This document shows positions 24,797-34,292 of a DNA stretch of 64,000 nt, piece by piece. Numbering within the stretch: the stretch's first letter is position 1; every line of letters starts with the position of its first letter. This stretch comes from CAVRQM01 sp965246915 (GTDB lineage Bacteria; Pseudomonadota; Alphaproteobacteria; Acetobacterales; Acetobacteraceae), in assembly GCA_965246915.1 (NCBI GenBank), contig CBDFGB010000006.1:30194-94193 (forward strand). Reading direction: 5' to 3'. The notes under the pieces are model-generated. The model was given only the letters and a program-made list of their open reading frames with translations. It searched no databases and was not told the DNA's origin. The translations under genes and the position numbers were made by a program.

Positions 24797-27211
24797 ATGG
24801 TGGAGCGCACACGTGCACTGATCATCGGCGGTGGCGCGGTCGGTTGCAGTATACTTTACCATCTTGCGCAGCGCGGCTGGACCGAGGCGATCCTGCTCGA
24901 GCGAGACGAGCTGACGTCGGGATCGACCTGGCACGCTGCGGGGAATTGCCCGACCTACTCGGGGTCCTGGGGAGTGATGAGGCTGCAGGCGTATTCCGCC
25001 GACCTGTATCGCCGGCTGGCCGCCGACCCGGATCGGCCGATCGCCTATCATGTCACGGGATCCGTCCGCCTCGCCCACACCGCCGAACGGATGGATGAGT
25101 TCCGCCACGTCCTCTCCATGGCCCGGGCGCAGGGGCTAGCCTACGAATTGCTCGACGTGGACGCGCTGAGGGTGCGCTATCCGCTCATTCAGACCGACGG
25201 GCTGTTAGGCGCTCTGTGGGATCCGCAGGACGGCGACATCGACCCGGCGCAGCTGACGCACGCTCTGGCCGGCGCGGCGCGGGCGATGGGTGCCACGATA
25301 CGCCGTTTCTCGCCCGTCACGGGGCTGCGGCGTGAGGACGGTCTGTGGCGGGCGAAGACCCCGACAGGCGAGATTTTGGCCGATATCGTGGTCAACGCCG
25401 CCGGCTATCGCGCCGGCGAAGTGATGCGAATGCTCGGCCAGGACTTTCCGACGATGACGATGTCGCATCAGTATCTCGTCACTGGGGAGGCGCCTGAACT
25501 GGCCGGCATCCCGCGCCTGCCGCTGCTCCGCGATCCCGACGTGTCCTACTACCTCCGGCAAGAACGACACGGCTTCATCCTCGGGCCATATGAGTGGCAA
25601 GCGACCCCGATGTGGCTAGACGGCATGCCGGCCGATTTCGCGCACCAGTTGTGGGACGACGATCTGGAGCGGCTGGAACCCTATATCGAAGCGGCCTGCG
25701 CCCGGGTGCCCGCGCTGGGCCGGGCCGGCGTGCGACGGGTGGTCAACGGGCCGATCCCATACTCCCCGGATGGCAATCCCTATCTTGGCCCCGCACACGG
25801 CCTGCCGAATTTCTTTCATGCCAACACGTTCAGCTTCGGCATCGCGCAGGCTGGCGGCGCCGGGCGGGCGATGGCGGAATGGATCATCGATGGCGGCCCC
25901 GATTTCGACCTTTGGCCGATCGACCCGCGCCGCTTCGGGCGCTGGGCGAGCAAGAGTTACACCGTCGCCCGCGCCGTGGAGGTCTACCAGAACGAATATG
26001 CAACGGGGTTTCCGAACGAGGAGCGGCCGGCCGGCCGGCCTCTGGCCACTTCATCGTTGTACGAGCGCCTGTGCGACAAGGGCGCGCGGTTCGGTGCGCG
26101 CGGCGGGTGGGAGCGCGCCACCTGGTTCGGCTCCCTGCCCGCTCCGCCCGGCGAGGATCGCCTGTCGTTGCGCCGCGACCGGGTGTTTCACGAGAAGGTC
26201 GGCGACGAGGTCCGCGCGGTACGCGAGAGGGTCGGTGTGCTCGACCTGCCCGGCTTCACAAAATACTGCCTCACCGGCGCCGGCGCGGCGGCCTGGCTCG
26301 ACGGCGTGCTATGCACGAGGCTGCCGAAACCCGGTCGTATCGGGCTGGCCTACGCGCTCGACCCACGCGGCCGCCTGCTGTCCGAGTTCACGGTCGCGCA
26401 CCTCGAGCCTGGCAATTTCTATCTTTGTAGCGCGGCCTCCGCCGAGCAGCACGACGAAGATGTCCTGCGTCCCTCGGTCCCGCCCGGCGTCCGTCTCGCC
26501 CCGGTGTCGGATGAGCTCGGAACCCTCGTGCTGGCCGGCCCCCACGCGCGCGCCCTGATGCAGCAAGTCACGAAGGCGGACCTCTCGAACGCTGAGTTCC
26601 CGTGGCTGAGCGTGCGGGAGATCGAGGTGGCCGGGGTCGGGCTTACGGCCATGCGGGTCAACTATGTCGGCGAGCTGGGGTGGGAATTGCACGTTCCGAT
26701 GCGCGCGCTACCCATTGTCTATGACGCCTTGTGGGAGGTTGGGGCGACGTTCGGGCTCGCCGATTTCGGCATCTACGCAACGGACAGTATGCGGCTAGAC
26801 AAGTGCTATCGTGGCTGGAAGACAGACCTGGAGAGCGGATATACGCCCCTGATGGCTTCCCTCGACCGGTTCGTCGACCTGAACAAGCCGGAATTCGTCG
26901 GCCGCGCTGCGACCCTGGCCGAACACCAGCGCGGGCCTTCCCAACGGATGGTACCGCTCGTGCTGGATGAGGCGAGCGATGCCGACGCGCCTGCCCTGGC
27001 GTCGGTGTTCGCGGGCCATGACCGGATCGGTCTTGTCACGTCAGGCGGCTGGAGCCACACGCTGAACAGCAGCCTCGCGTTGGCCTATCTCGACACGCCG
27101 CACGCGGTGGCGGGCCACGCCGTGACCGTGGAGGTCTTCGGCGAGCGGCGCGGGGCACGGGTCGGGGTCGAGCCGCTTTATGACCCGCGCAACGAGAGGC
27201 TGCGGGCATGA
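24797..27211 (+). CDS. FAD-dependent dimethylglycine/sarcosine dehydrogenase-like protein
   Basis: 804 residues: an N-terminal DAO-type FAD oxidoreductase and a C-terminal GcvT/aminomethyltransferase-like folate domain, the layout of dimethylglycine and sarcosine dehydrogenases. The dinucleotide motif is IIGGGAVGCSILYHL (9-23); GSTWHAAGN (42-50) carries the His that binds FAD covalently in the family. The folate domain shows VNYVGELGWELHVPM and DSMRLDKCYRGWKTDLES. GGGAGG six bases upstream supports the ATG. It is divergent from the ABC binding-protein gene. Likely oxidative N-demethylation with C1 transfer to folate; exact amine unknown. Confidence 0.85.
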   Translation: MVERTRALIIGGGAVGCSILYHLAQRGWTEAILLERDELTSGSTWHAAGNCPTYSGSWGVMRLQAYSADLYRRLAADPDRPIAYHVTGSVRLAHTAERMDEFRHVLSMARAQGLAYELLDVDALRVRYPLIQTDGLLGALWDPQDGDIDPAQLTHALAGAARAMGATIRRFSPVTGLRREDGLWRAKTPTGEILADIVVNAAGYRAGEVMRMLGQDFPTMTMSHQYLVTGEAPELAGIPRLPLLRDPDVSYYLRQERHGFILGPYEWQATPMWLDGMPADFAHQLWDDDLERLEPYIEAACARVPALGRAGVRRVVNGPIPYSPDGNPYLGPAHGLPNFFHANTFSFGIAQAGGAGRAMAEWIIDGGPDFDLWPIDPRRFGRWASKSYTVARAVEVYQNEYATGFPNEERPAGRPLATSSLYERLCDKGARFGARGGWERATWFGSLPAPPGEDRLSLRRDRVFHEKVGDEVRAVRERVGVLDLPGFTKYCLTGAGAAAWLDGVLCTRLPKPGRIGLAYALDPRGRLLSEFTVAHLEPGNFYLCSAASAEQHDEDVLRPSVPPGVRLAPVSDELGTLVLAGPHARALMQQVTKADLSNAEFPWLSVREIEVAGVGLTAMRVNYVGELGWELHVPMRALPIVYDALWEVGATFGLADFGIYATDSMRLDKCYRGWKTDLESGYTPLMASLDRFVDLNKPEFVGRAATLAEHQRGPSQRMVPLVLDEASDADAPALASVFAGHDRIGLVTSGGWSHTLNSSLALAYLDTPHAVAGHAVTVEVFGERRGARVGVEPLYDPRNERLRA

Positions 27212-29643
27212 CGCCGCTGCCCGGCCGGGCCGAAATCGTGGTGATCGGCGGCGGCATCGTCGGCTGCAGCATCGCCTATCATCTGGCGCTGCGCGGCGCC
27301 GACGTGCTGCTGCTGGAACGTCGACGGCTGACCTGTGGCACGACCTGGCACGCGGCGGGCCTGGTCGGGCAGCTGCGCGCCACCCAGAACCTGACCCGGC
27401 TCGCGCAGTATTCCGCGCAGCTCTACGAAAAACTGACCGCCGAGGGACGCGCGACCGGATATCGTCGCACCGGCTCCATAAGCCTCGCCGGAAGCCCCGC
27501 GCGGCTTCACGAGCTGAAACGGCAGGCGAGCATGGCGGCGTTATTCGGCCTGCCGGCGGAGACGCTCACCCCGGCGCAGATCCTCGCGCGCTATCCGCTG
27601 CTGAGTCTCGAAGGCGTCGAGGGGGGCATTTTCCTGCCGACCGACGGCCAGACTGATCCGGTGGACACCACGCAGGCTCTGGCGTCCGCCGCCCGCGCGC
27701 ATGGCGCACGGATCATTGAGGACACTAAGGTTACCGGCCTGCTGCGGGAGGGCGGACGAGCGACCGGGGTCGTGACGGCGCACGGCGAGGTTCAGGCAAA
27801 ACATGTCGTTCTGGCGGGCGGAATGTGGAGCCGCGATTTTGCCGCGGCGGAAGGCGTCGTCGTGCCGCTGCACGCGGCGGAGCATTTCTACCTGGTGACC
27901 GAACCAATTGCCGGCCTCCCGCGCGACCTGCCGGTGCTGCGCGACCCGGATCGATGCATCTACGTGAAGGAGGACGCCGGGAAACTGCTGGTCGGGTGTT
28001 TCGAGCCCGGCGCCAAACCTTGGGGGATGGAGGGAATTCCGGAGGATTTCTGCTTCGATCAGCTTGCCGAGGACTTCGATCACTTCCAGCCGCTGCTCGA
28101 AGCGGCCATCGAGCGCATTCCGATCCTGCAGACTGCCGGCATCAAACTCCTGTTCAACGGACCTGAGAGCTTTACCCCGGACGTCCGCTACATACTCGGC
28201 GAGGCGCCGGAGCTGCCGGGGCTGTTCGTGGCGGCTGGGTTCAACTCGATCGGCATTCAGTCGGCCGGCGGCGCTGGCCGCGTGGTCGCCGACTGGGTGC
28301 TGGACGGAACCCCCGGCATGGACCTTTGGGACGTCGATATTCGACGCTTTTCCCCGTTCCAGTCCAACCGGGCTTATCTGCGCGAACGCACGACGGAGTC
28401 TCTCGGCCTGCTCTATGCGATGCACTGGCCGCATCGGCAGGCCGAGACGGCGAGAGGCGCGCGACGCTCCATCCTGCACGACCGGCTGGCCGCTCGAGGC
28501 GCCTGCTTCGGCGAAACCGCCGGGTGGGAGCGTGCCAATTTCTTCGCCGGCGCCGGCGAGCCCGCAGCCTATGCCTACGCCTGGGGACGGCAAAACTGGC
28601 ACGCGGCGTCCGGCGAGGAGCATCGGGCGGTGCGCGAGGCGGTCGGCCTGTTCGACCAGTCCAGTTTTGGGAAATTTCTGGTGCAGGGCCGCGATGCCGC
28701 CGCCGCTTTGAACCGCGTCTGCGTGTCACAGGTGGACGTGCCGGTCGGCCGGGTGGTCTACACCCAGATGTGCAACGAACGTGGCGGTATCGAGGCGGAT
28801 TTGACCGTCACCCGCACCGGCCCGCGCGCCTTCTTGGTGGTCACAGCCGCCGCCTCGCAGCGCCACGACCTGCTCCACCTGGAAGGCGCGATCGGCGACC
28901 TCGGCGCGACGGTGACCGACGTGACCAGCGCCTACGCCGTGCTATCACTGATGGGACCGCGCGCCCGCGACGTGCTGGCGCGGCTTACGCCCGACGATTT
29001 GGGCAATGACGTCTTCCCGTTCCGCTCCAGCCGTGAGATCGAACTGGCGTTTGCCCGCGTCCGCGCCAGCCGCATCACCTATGTCGGCGAGCTCGGTTGG
29101 GAGCTGTACGTCCCGACCGAATATGCGCCGGACGTGTTCGACCGCCTGTTCGAGGCGGGCGAGCCACACGGATTACGGCTTTGCGGCTACCATGCGCTGA
29201 ACAGCCTGCGGCTGGAGAAGGCGTATCGGCACTGGGGCCACGACATCGACAGCGAGACCACGCCGATCGAGGCCGGCCTCGGATTCTGTATAGATTGGAA
29301 CAAGCCGGATTTTCTAGGCCGTGGCGCGCTGTTGCGGCAGCGTCAGGCGGGTGTGACCCGCCGGCTGGTGCAGTTCATTCTCGACGATCCCGACGCCATG
29401 CTCTTCCACGACGAGCCGGTCCGATCGGGCGGTCTACGGGTCGGCCGGATCACCAGCGGCATGTTCGGCCACACGCTGGGCGCGGCTGTTGGTCTCGGCT
29501 GGGTGGGCAGTGAGACGGCGCTGAGCACCGAAGCGATCCGCGCGGCCGACTTCACGATCGAGGTCGCGGGGGAAGTGAAATCCGCCCGCGCCTCGCTCCG
29601 CCCGCTCTATGATCCACTTGGCCGGCGGTTGGAACCGGCCTAA
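27208..29643 (+). CDS. Second FAD-dependent dimethylglycine/sarcosine dehydrogenase-like protein
   Basis: 811 residues, a paralogue of the gene before it with the same two domains. FAD motif VVIGGGIVGCSIAYHL (11-26) and GTTWHAAGL (44-52) with the flavin-linking His; C-terminal VSRITYVGELGWELYVP-type folate-domain motif, then LRLEKAYRHWGHDIDSETTP. ATG overlaps the previous stop by four bases, so the two are translationally coupled. Divergence between the copies suggests two consecutive demethylation steps (for example dimethylglycine then sarcosine) or a hetero-oligomer; this is inference. Confidence 0.85.
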   Translation: MTPLPGRAEIVVIGGGIVGCSIAYHLALRGADVLLLERRRLTCGTTWHAAGLVGQLRATQNLTRLAQYSAQLYEKLTAEGRATGYRRTGSISLAGSPARLHELKRQASMAALFGLPAETLTPAQILARYPLLSLEGVEGGIFLPTDGQTDPVDTTQALASAARAHGARIIEDTKVTGLLREGGRATGVVTAHGEVQAKHVVLAGGMWSRDFAAAEGVVVPLHAAEHFYLVTEPIAGLPRDLPVLRDPDRCIYVKEDAGKLLVGCFEPGAKPWGMEGIPEDFCFDQLAEDFDHFQPLLEAAIERIPILQTAGIKLLFNGPESFTPDVRYILGEAPELPGLFVAAGFNSIGIQSAGGAGRVVADWVLDGTPGMDLWDVDIRRFSPFQSNRAYLRERTTESLGLLYAMHWPHRQAETARGARRSILHDRLAARGACFGETAGWERANFFAGAGEPAAYAYAWGRQNWHAASGEEHRAVREAVGLFDQSSFGKFLVQGRDAAAALNRVCVSQVDVPVGRVVYTQMCNERGGIEADLTVTRTGPRAFLVVTAAASQRHDLLHLEGAIGDLGATVTDVTSAYAVLSLMGPRARDVLARLTPDDLGNDVFPFRSSREIELAFARVRASRITYVGELGWELYVPTEYAPDVFDRLFEAGEPHGLRLCGYHALNSLRLEKAYRHWGHDIDSETTPIEAGLGFCIDWNKPDFLGRGALLRQRQAGVTRRLVQFILDDPDAMLFHDEPVRSGGLRVGRITSGMFGHTLGAAVGLGWVGSETALSTEAIRAADFTIEVAGEVKSARASLRPLYDPLGRRLEPA

Positions 29644-29646
29644 CCC

Positions 29647-29847
29647 TCACGCAGCCGGCTTGTCGTCGTCCGGGTCCGCGTCTTCGGGTTCGGCGGCCGT
29701 TTCGGGGAGTGGCGTCTCGCCCGCCTCGAGCGCTCTGCGGCGCTCGGCCTTCTGTTGCTCCTGCGTGAGACGCTTGGCCTCCTGCTTGGCTTGCTTGGCG
29801 CGCATCCGCTCGGCGCGCTGCTGATTGTAGTTTGGTTTGAACGCCAT
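29647..29847 (-). CDS. Small charged conserved protein
   Basis: 66 residues: MAFKPNYNQQRAERMRAKQA, a basic Lys/Arg/Gln-rich helix likely to form a coiled coil, then an acidic Pro/Glu/Asp tail. I recognise the MAFKPNYNQQR start from small uncharacterised alphaproteobacterial proteins, with no known function. Start at 29847 is chosen for that motif; 22 upstream in-frame residues are unrelated. Convergent with the flavoprotein gene. Confidence 0.7.
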   Translation of the reverse strand: MAFKPNYNQQRAERMRAKQAKQEAKRLTQEQQKAERRRALEAGETPLPETAAEPEDADPDDDKPAA

Positions 29848-29934
29848 GGCTTCTTTCCGGCAGTGCAAGTGACCGCAATTGTGACACGAAGGCGCGGGCA
29901 CGGCCATGCCCATGCCGCCGCCCGGGATGGCGCC

Positions 29935-30996
29935 TTAGCGGTCGACCACCAAGTCTGCGAGCGGGCGTGAGCAGCACAGCAACACCATCCCGCCGTCGAT
30001 CTCGCGCTGCCGGATGCCGCCGGCGTGCTTCATGTCGACCCGTCCAGCGATAAGTTTGGACTTGCAGGTGCCGCACATGCCCTTCGCGCAGGAACTCGGC
30101 AGCTTGAGGCCGGCGGCTTTCGCCGCGTCCAGCACGGTGCTGGACGCGGCGCACGTGATCGTCTGACCCGATCGCACGAACTGCACGCTGTAGCTGACGG
30201 CGACCGCGGTCTCGGCCGTGGCGACCTCGACCTGGACAACGTCCGGCAACGCCGAGAAATCGAAACTCTCCTCATGGTAGCGGGCGCGGTCGAACCCCGC
30301 CTCGTCAAGCATCGTCCGCACCGCGCGCATGAACGGGGCAGGCCCGCAACAGAACACCTCGCGCTCCAGCAGATCAGGCGCGATCAGCCGCAGCATCGGC
30401 AGCGACAGACGGCCACGATGACCAGGCCAGGCTTCCCCCGGACTGTCACCTTCGCAGACGAAGGCCGTTCGCAGCCCCGGCCAGTGCCGCGCCATGCCAG
30501 CCAGTTCGGCGCGAAACAGGATGTCGTCGGGGCTTCGCGCGGCGTGGACGAAAAGGATGTCACACGTGCCGTCCGCGAGATCATACGCGGCGCGGGTCAT
30601 GCTCATCAGCGGCGTGACACCGCTGCCGCCGGAAATCAGCAGCCTTTTCCCCGGCGCCTCCCAGGGTGCGCAGAACTCCCCCATCGGTCCGGCCACCGCG
30701 ACCCGGCGGCCGGGCCGCATCGTCGCGTGCAACCAGGGTGAGACCAGCCCGCCCGGCTGTCGCTTGACGGTGATGGCGATGCGGTCGGGACGAGTCGGGC
30801 TGCTGGCCAGCGTGTAACAGCGGGGGATCTCGCGACCATCCACATTGAAGGCGAACGTCATGAACTGCCCGGGACGGAAGGCAAAGCGGCGCGGTTCGGG
30901 AGCCGCGAAGACGATCGTACGCACATCTTGAGTCTCGTCGCGTACGGCGACACAGATCAGTGTGTCGTCACGCTCAGGGTCCCAGGTCGGCGTCAT
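29935..30996 (-). CDS. Ferredoxin reductase with C-terminal 2Fe-2S domain (GbcB/HCR-like)
   Basis: 353 residues in three parts. FAD domain: RPGQFMTFAF, RCYTLASSP (59-67). NAD domain: LLISGGSGVTPLMSM and EVFCCGPAPFM. C-terminal plant-type ferredoxin: SSCAKGMCGTCKSKLIAG with the fourth Cys in LLCCSRP. This is the arrangement of GbcB, the reductase of glycine-betaine demethylase, and of related hybrid-cluster reductases. Close to two dimethylglycine-dehydrogenase-like genes, so a role in N-demethylation is plausible, but no Rieske oxygenase (GbcA) lies in the window. Met at 30996 chosen; Met at 31011 or 31056 possible. Confidence 0.82.
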   Translation of the reverse strand: MTPTWDPERDDTLICVAVRDETQDVRTIVFAAPEPRRFAFRPGQFMTFAFNVDGREIPRCYTLASSPTRPDRIAITVKRQPGGLVSPWLHATMRPGRRVAVAGPMGEFCAPWEAPGKRLLISGGSGVTPLMSMTRAAYDLADGTCDILFVHAARSPDDILFRAELAGMARHWPGLRTAFVCEGDSPGEAWPGHRGRLSLPMLRLIAPDLLEREVFCCGPAPFMRAVRTMLDEAGFDRARYHEESFDFSALPDVVQVEVATAETAVAVSYSVQFVRSGQTITCAASSTVLDAAKAAGLKLPSSCAKGMCGTCKSKLIAGRVDMKHAGGIRQREIDGGMVLLCCSRPLADLVVDR

Positions 30997-31058
30997 CGCC
31001 GCATCCTGCATGCCGCGCCAGACAGCGCAACATGCGGGAGCGGCGACAGGGAGCAATG

Positions 31059-32375
31059 CTATTGGGCGGGGTTCTGATAGGCCCCAATGGACGGCCGCGA
31101 GCCACGAGAGACTCGGAGAATGTCGGCCGGCGGCGCGGTGTCAGGATCTGCCGCATGATAGGCGATGCTGCCTCGATTGAACCGGAAATCCCCGTGGCCG
31201 GGGCTCTTGAGCCCGGCGCTGGCGAAAATGTTTGGCCCGACACTGACTGGGTTGGCGTTCTTTTCGACGAACGCCAGATATCCATAATTCTTCTGCGGAT
31301 TGTAACAAATGTTGTCGCGCGCCACGAGTCGACCGCGTCCATCCGTGTTCTGGGTAATCGAGACGCACACATGGTAGTTCGGCGCGGTGCCGCTATGGTT
31401 GAAGCTGTTCAGTCCGTCGCTGTGCAGGATGTTGTTGACCACCGAGACATTGCCGGCCTTGATGACGGAGACCTCGCCAGGGTGCCAGAATGACTCGTAG
31501 TCATCCTGATTATTGAAATACATTGTATTCCCGGTGATCATGACGTTGCCGCTCTTGTAGACGTGCACACCGCGGCCGCCGTTGCGATAGATCACGTTAT
31601 TCGTGATCAGGAAAGAGCCTCTATAGGGAACGTTGCCGATCCCGTCGCGGATGTTATTGTCGATGATGATACCGTTGCCGTCCGTGTCGGCCGCCGCGGC
31701 GCGGCAGCGCGAGGTCGAGCAATAAGGAACGTTGGTGTTGTTGTAGACGATGTTGCCGTCGATGATCATCTTGACGCCTCGGTTGGCGTCGACGTCGACG
31801 CTTCCGAGGAACGAGATCCCGCTGCCGAATGCATCCTCCGTGATATGGGCATTGCCGTAGACGATGTTGTGCGACACGGTGACGTAGTCGTTGGCGACGG
31901 TGTTGATCCCGTTGAGGCCGGCATCATGGATGACGTTGCTGGCCACCGTGATATGGTGCTTGTTCGGTGCCAATGAGATCGCGACATATTTTCCGGGCGC
32001 GGTGGCGTCGAAATTACGCACCGCGAGATGGTTTCCGTTGATCCAAATCGCCGAGTGGATCCCCATGCCCGAGACCTTGGTCGGTCGCGACGGGTCAGAC
32101 CCGGCCAGCGTGATCGGCGCTGAGGCGGTTCCCTCGGCAGTGAAGCCTAGCTGCGGGTAGGTGATCGACGGCACCATGTAAATCGTGTCGCCCGGGTTCA
32201 CTTTTTGCAATGCCTGCCACAAGTAAAGGAATGGAGATTTGGCGGTTCCGGTATTGACTCGATCACCATATCGGCCATCGACATACCAGGAGGCTGATCG
32301 AGCTGGCGTTGCGGCACAGATCAGGCCAACAACTAGAATGTAGAACGGAAACAGAACAGACACTTTATGTTTCAC
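31059..32375 (-). CDS. Secreted right-handed parallel beta-helix protein (copy 1)
   Basis: 438 residues. Signal peptide to about ARS (residue 27), then SWYVDGRYGDRVNTGTAKSP and a long parallel beta-helix with Asn/Val/Ile ladders: HHITVASNVIHDAG, YVTVSHNIVYGNAH, VMITGNTMYFNNQ, VSVVNNILHSDG. The C-terminus ends RPSIGAYQ, the motif of the choice-of-anchor-Q type. Such folds are found in polysaccharide lyases and surface proteins; no catalytic residues can be assigned. GTG start at 32375. Paralogue of the next gene upstream on the same strand. Confidence 0.8.
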   Translation of the reverse strand: MKHKVSVLFPFYILVVGLICAATPARSASWYVDGRYGDRVNTGTAKSPFLYLWQALQKVNPGDTIYMVPSITYPQLGFTAEGTASAPITLAGSDPSRPTKVSGMGIHSAIWINGNHLAVRNFDATAPGKYVAISLAPNKHHITVASNVIHDAGLNGINTVANDYVTVSHNIVYGNAHITEDAFGSGISFLGSVDVDANRGVKMIIDGNIVYNNTNVPYCSTSRCRAAAADTDGNGIIIDNNIRDGIGNVPYRGSFLITNNVIYRNGGRGVHVYKSGNVMITGNTMYFNNQDDYESFWHPGEVSVIKAGNVSVVNNILHSDGLNSFNHSGTAPNYHVCVSITQNTDGRGRLVARDNICYNPQKNYGYLAFVEKNANPVSVGPNIFASAGLKSPGHGDFRFNRGSIAYHAADPDTAPPADILRVSRGSRPSIGAYQNPAQ

Positions 32376-32604
32376 GATATATGCCCTACCTCATATAGTG
32401 ATTGGTGATGCAGCGGTATGCGACGTCCGCACCGCTCGCAATGTTTAATTTTGAATAAATATGAGAGTCACCAAGCCTCCGAACGATTATCAGTTCGCGC
32501 TTGGCGGGCAAATGACAGGCACGCGAGGTGCGTCAATAATACGACAATCCCCGACTTTTAGTTTTTCGCCATTATGGCGGCGCGTGCCCTAAGCCGCGAT
32601 CGAA

Positions 32605-32632
32605 ACCTGCCGTGGTCGCGGCCACGGCAGGT
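32605..32632 (-). terminator. Strong hairpin between the two beta-helix genes
   Basis: ACCTGCCGTGG (32605-32615) and CCACGGCAGGT (32622-32632) form a perfect 11-bp stem with a six-base loop. It lies 40 bases beyond the stop of the upstream copy. On the plus strand it is followed by TCTGGTCTTTT, so it is a better terminator for plus-strand transcription; on the minus strand only TTTCG follows. Confidence 0.6.
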
Positions 32633-32671
32633 CTGGTCTTTTGGCTCCGTCGTCCAGAAGGCGAACTGCGA

Positions 32672-34003
32672 TCAGGGACTCGCGCTTTGGTAGGCGCCGA
32701 TCGATGGCGCCGCGCCGCGGGGCTCGCCCAGAATGTCGACGGCCACCGAGGTATCCGCCTCGGCGGTGCCGATCGCCGGACTGATATCACGCACCCGGAA
32801 ATCCCCCGACGACGGTCCGGCAAGTTTGGGTCCCGCGAAGATATTCGGCCCCATGAACACGGGCGTCACGTTCTTGCTTTCGAAGGACGTGAGGGACGCA
32901 TCCTTTTGCGGATTGTAACAGATGTTATTGCGCACGACGATCGGGCCATCGTCACCAGTGTTGTATTTCACGGCGATGCAGACGTGCGTGTTGGGAGCCG
33001 TCCCGCCGTGGATCGGACTATCCGCGCCGTCGCTCGAGAGGATGTTGTTGTAGACGCCGATGTTGCTGGCAACCAGCACGTTGATCTCGCCCGGCCGCCA
33101 CGAACCCTCATAGGGATCCTGGTTGTTGAGATACGCGGTGTTGCCGGTGATTGTCACATTGCGGCTCTTGTAGATGTGGATGCCGCGACCGCCGTTGTGA
33201 TGGACGACATTGTTGGAAATCAGCGTGGCGCCGCGATATGGCTCGCCGCCCCACCTAACCCGATCGTTGTCGTCGAGGATGATGCCGCTGCCGTCGGAGT
33301 TTGACCAGGTGGCGAGACATTCGTCGGTCGCGCACGACGGCGTATTCGTATTCGCATAGACGATGTTGCCGTCGATGATCATCTTGACGCCAGTGTTGTT
33401 GTCGATGTCGACGCTGCCGAGGATCGAAATGCCGCTGCCGAACGCAAGCGTGGTGTCGTTGGCGTTGCCGTAGACGATATTGTGCGAGATCGTTACGTAA
33501 TCCGCGGCGACCGCGTTCACCCCGTTGCCGCCCGCGTCGTGGATGACGTTGCTGGCCACGGTGATGTGGTGATGGTTCGGCGCGATCGAGACGGCCGAAT
33601 AGGCGCCGCTCGCGGACACGTCGAAGTTCCGGACGGTCAGATAATCACCGTTCAGCCAGATTCCGGAATCGTCGCCCGGGCCGGTGACGCGCGTCGGCCG
33701 GTTGGGATCGGCCCCGGCAAGCGTGATGGAAGCACCTTGCGTTCCCGTCGCCACGAAGCTCAGTCGCGGGTAATCGATCGAGGGAACCACCAAAATCGTA
33801 TCGCCCGCCTCGACCTTGTGCAGCGCCTGCCAGAGAAAAAGAAAAGGAGAGTCTCGGGTTCCAGAGTTGTCCTTGGCGCCATCGCGCCCGTCGACGTACC
33901 AGTTACGTGCCAAGCCCGACGTCACGAACACGAGATTGAAAGCAAAAAAAGATACGATCAACAGAATACCACGCGCCATGCGCGTATAGAAGGCTTCTTG
34001 CAT
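32672..34003 (-). CDS. Secreted right-handed parallel beta-helix protein (copy 2)
   Basis: 443 residues, aligned end to end with copy 1: signal peptide (through about LAR, residue 33), NWYVDGRDGAKDNSGTRDSP, then the same helix rungs HHITVASNVIHDAG, YVTISHNIVYGNAN and MIIDGNIVYANTN, and the ending APSIGAYQ. Clear tandem duplication with later divergence. Likely secreted or cell-surface polysaccharide-interacting protein. ATG at 34003; a second Met at residue 9 (33979) is possible. Divergent from tkt across an AT-rich region. Confidence 0.8.
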   Translation of the reverse strand: MQEAFYTRMARGILLIVSFFAFNLVFVTSGLARNWYVDGRDGAKDNSGTRDSPFLFLWQALHKVEAGDTILVVPSIDYPRLSFVATGTQGASITLAGADPNRPTRVTGPGDDSGIWLNGDYLTVRNFDVSASGAYSAVSIAPNHHHITVASNVIHDAGGNGVNAVAADYVTISHNIVYGNANDTTLAFGSGISILGSVDIDNNTGVKMIIDGNIVYANTNTPSCATDECLATWSNSDGSGIILDDNDRVRWGGEPYRGATLISNNVVHHNGGRGIHIYKSRNVTITGNTAYLNNQDPYEGSWRPGEINVLVASNIGVYNNILSSDGADSPIHGGTAPNTHVCIAVKYNTGDDGPIVVRNNICYNPQKDASLTSFESKNVTPVFMGPNIFAGPKLAGPSSGDFRVRDISPAIGTAEADTSVAVDILGEPRGAAPSIGAYQSASP

Positions 34004-34292
34004 CAGTTTTATACCCCTGTTGCTGTCGGCTTTATGCGATATGCGTTCGCCGGTACTTCTGCAATAACAAAGAATACAATGTTAGGCTTGACAAACAGGC
34101 AGTTTTGTCTGGGGAGACAGCCTAGCATATGCATATCCGGAATCGAGTCTTTAACTTAATCGTGACGTTTGTGATTGGGTCGCGGGTCGCCTGCGCAGCG
34201 TCGCGCTCGCATGAGATTGTCGCGGAAGGGGTGTTATCGGCCCCGTGCCGAATGGGCTATGTCTGCCCGGCACAGCGAGAGGGCGACCTGCG

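Noticed and set aside
34081..34160. TTGACA at 34088-34093 as a tkt promoter
   Set aside because: No -10 box at 16-18 bases; the nearest TAGCAT is about 29 bases away.
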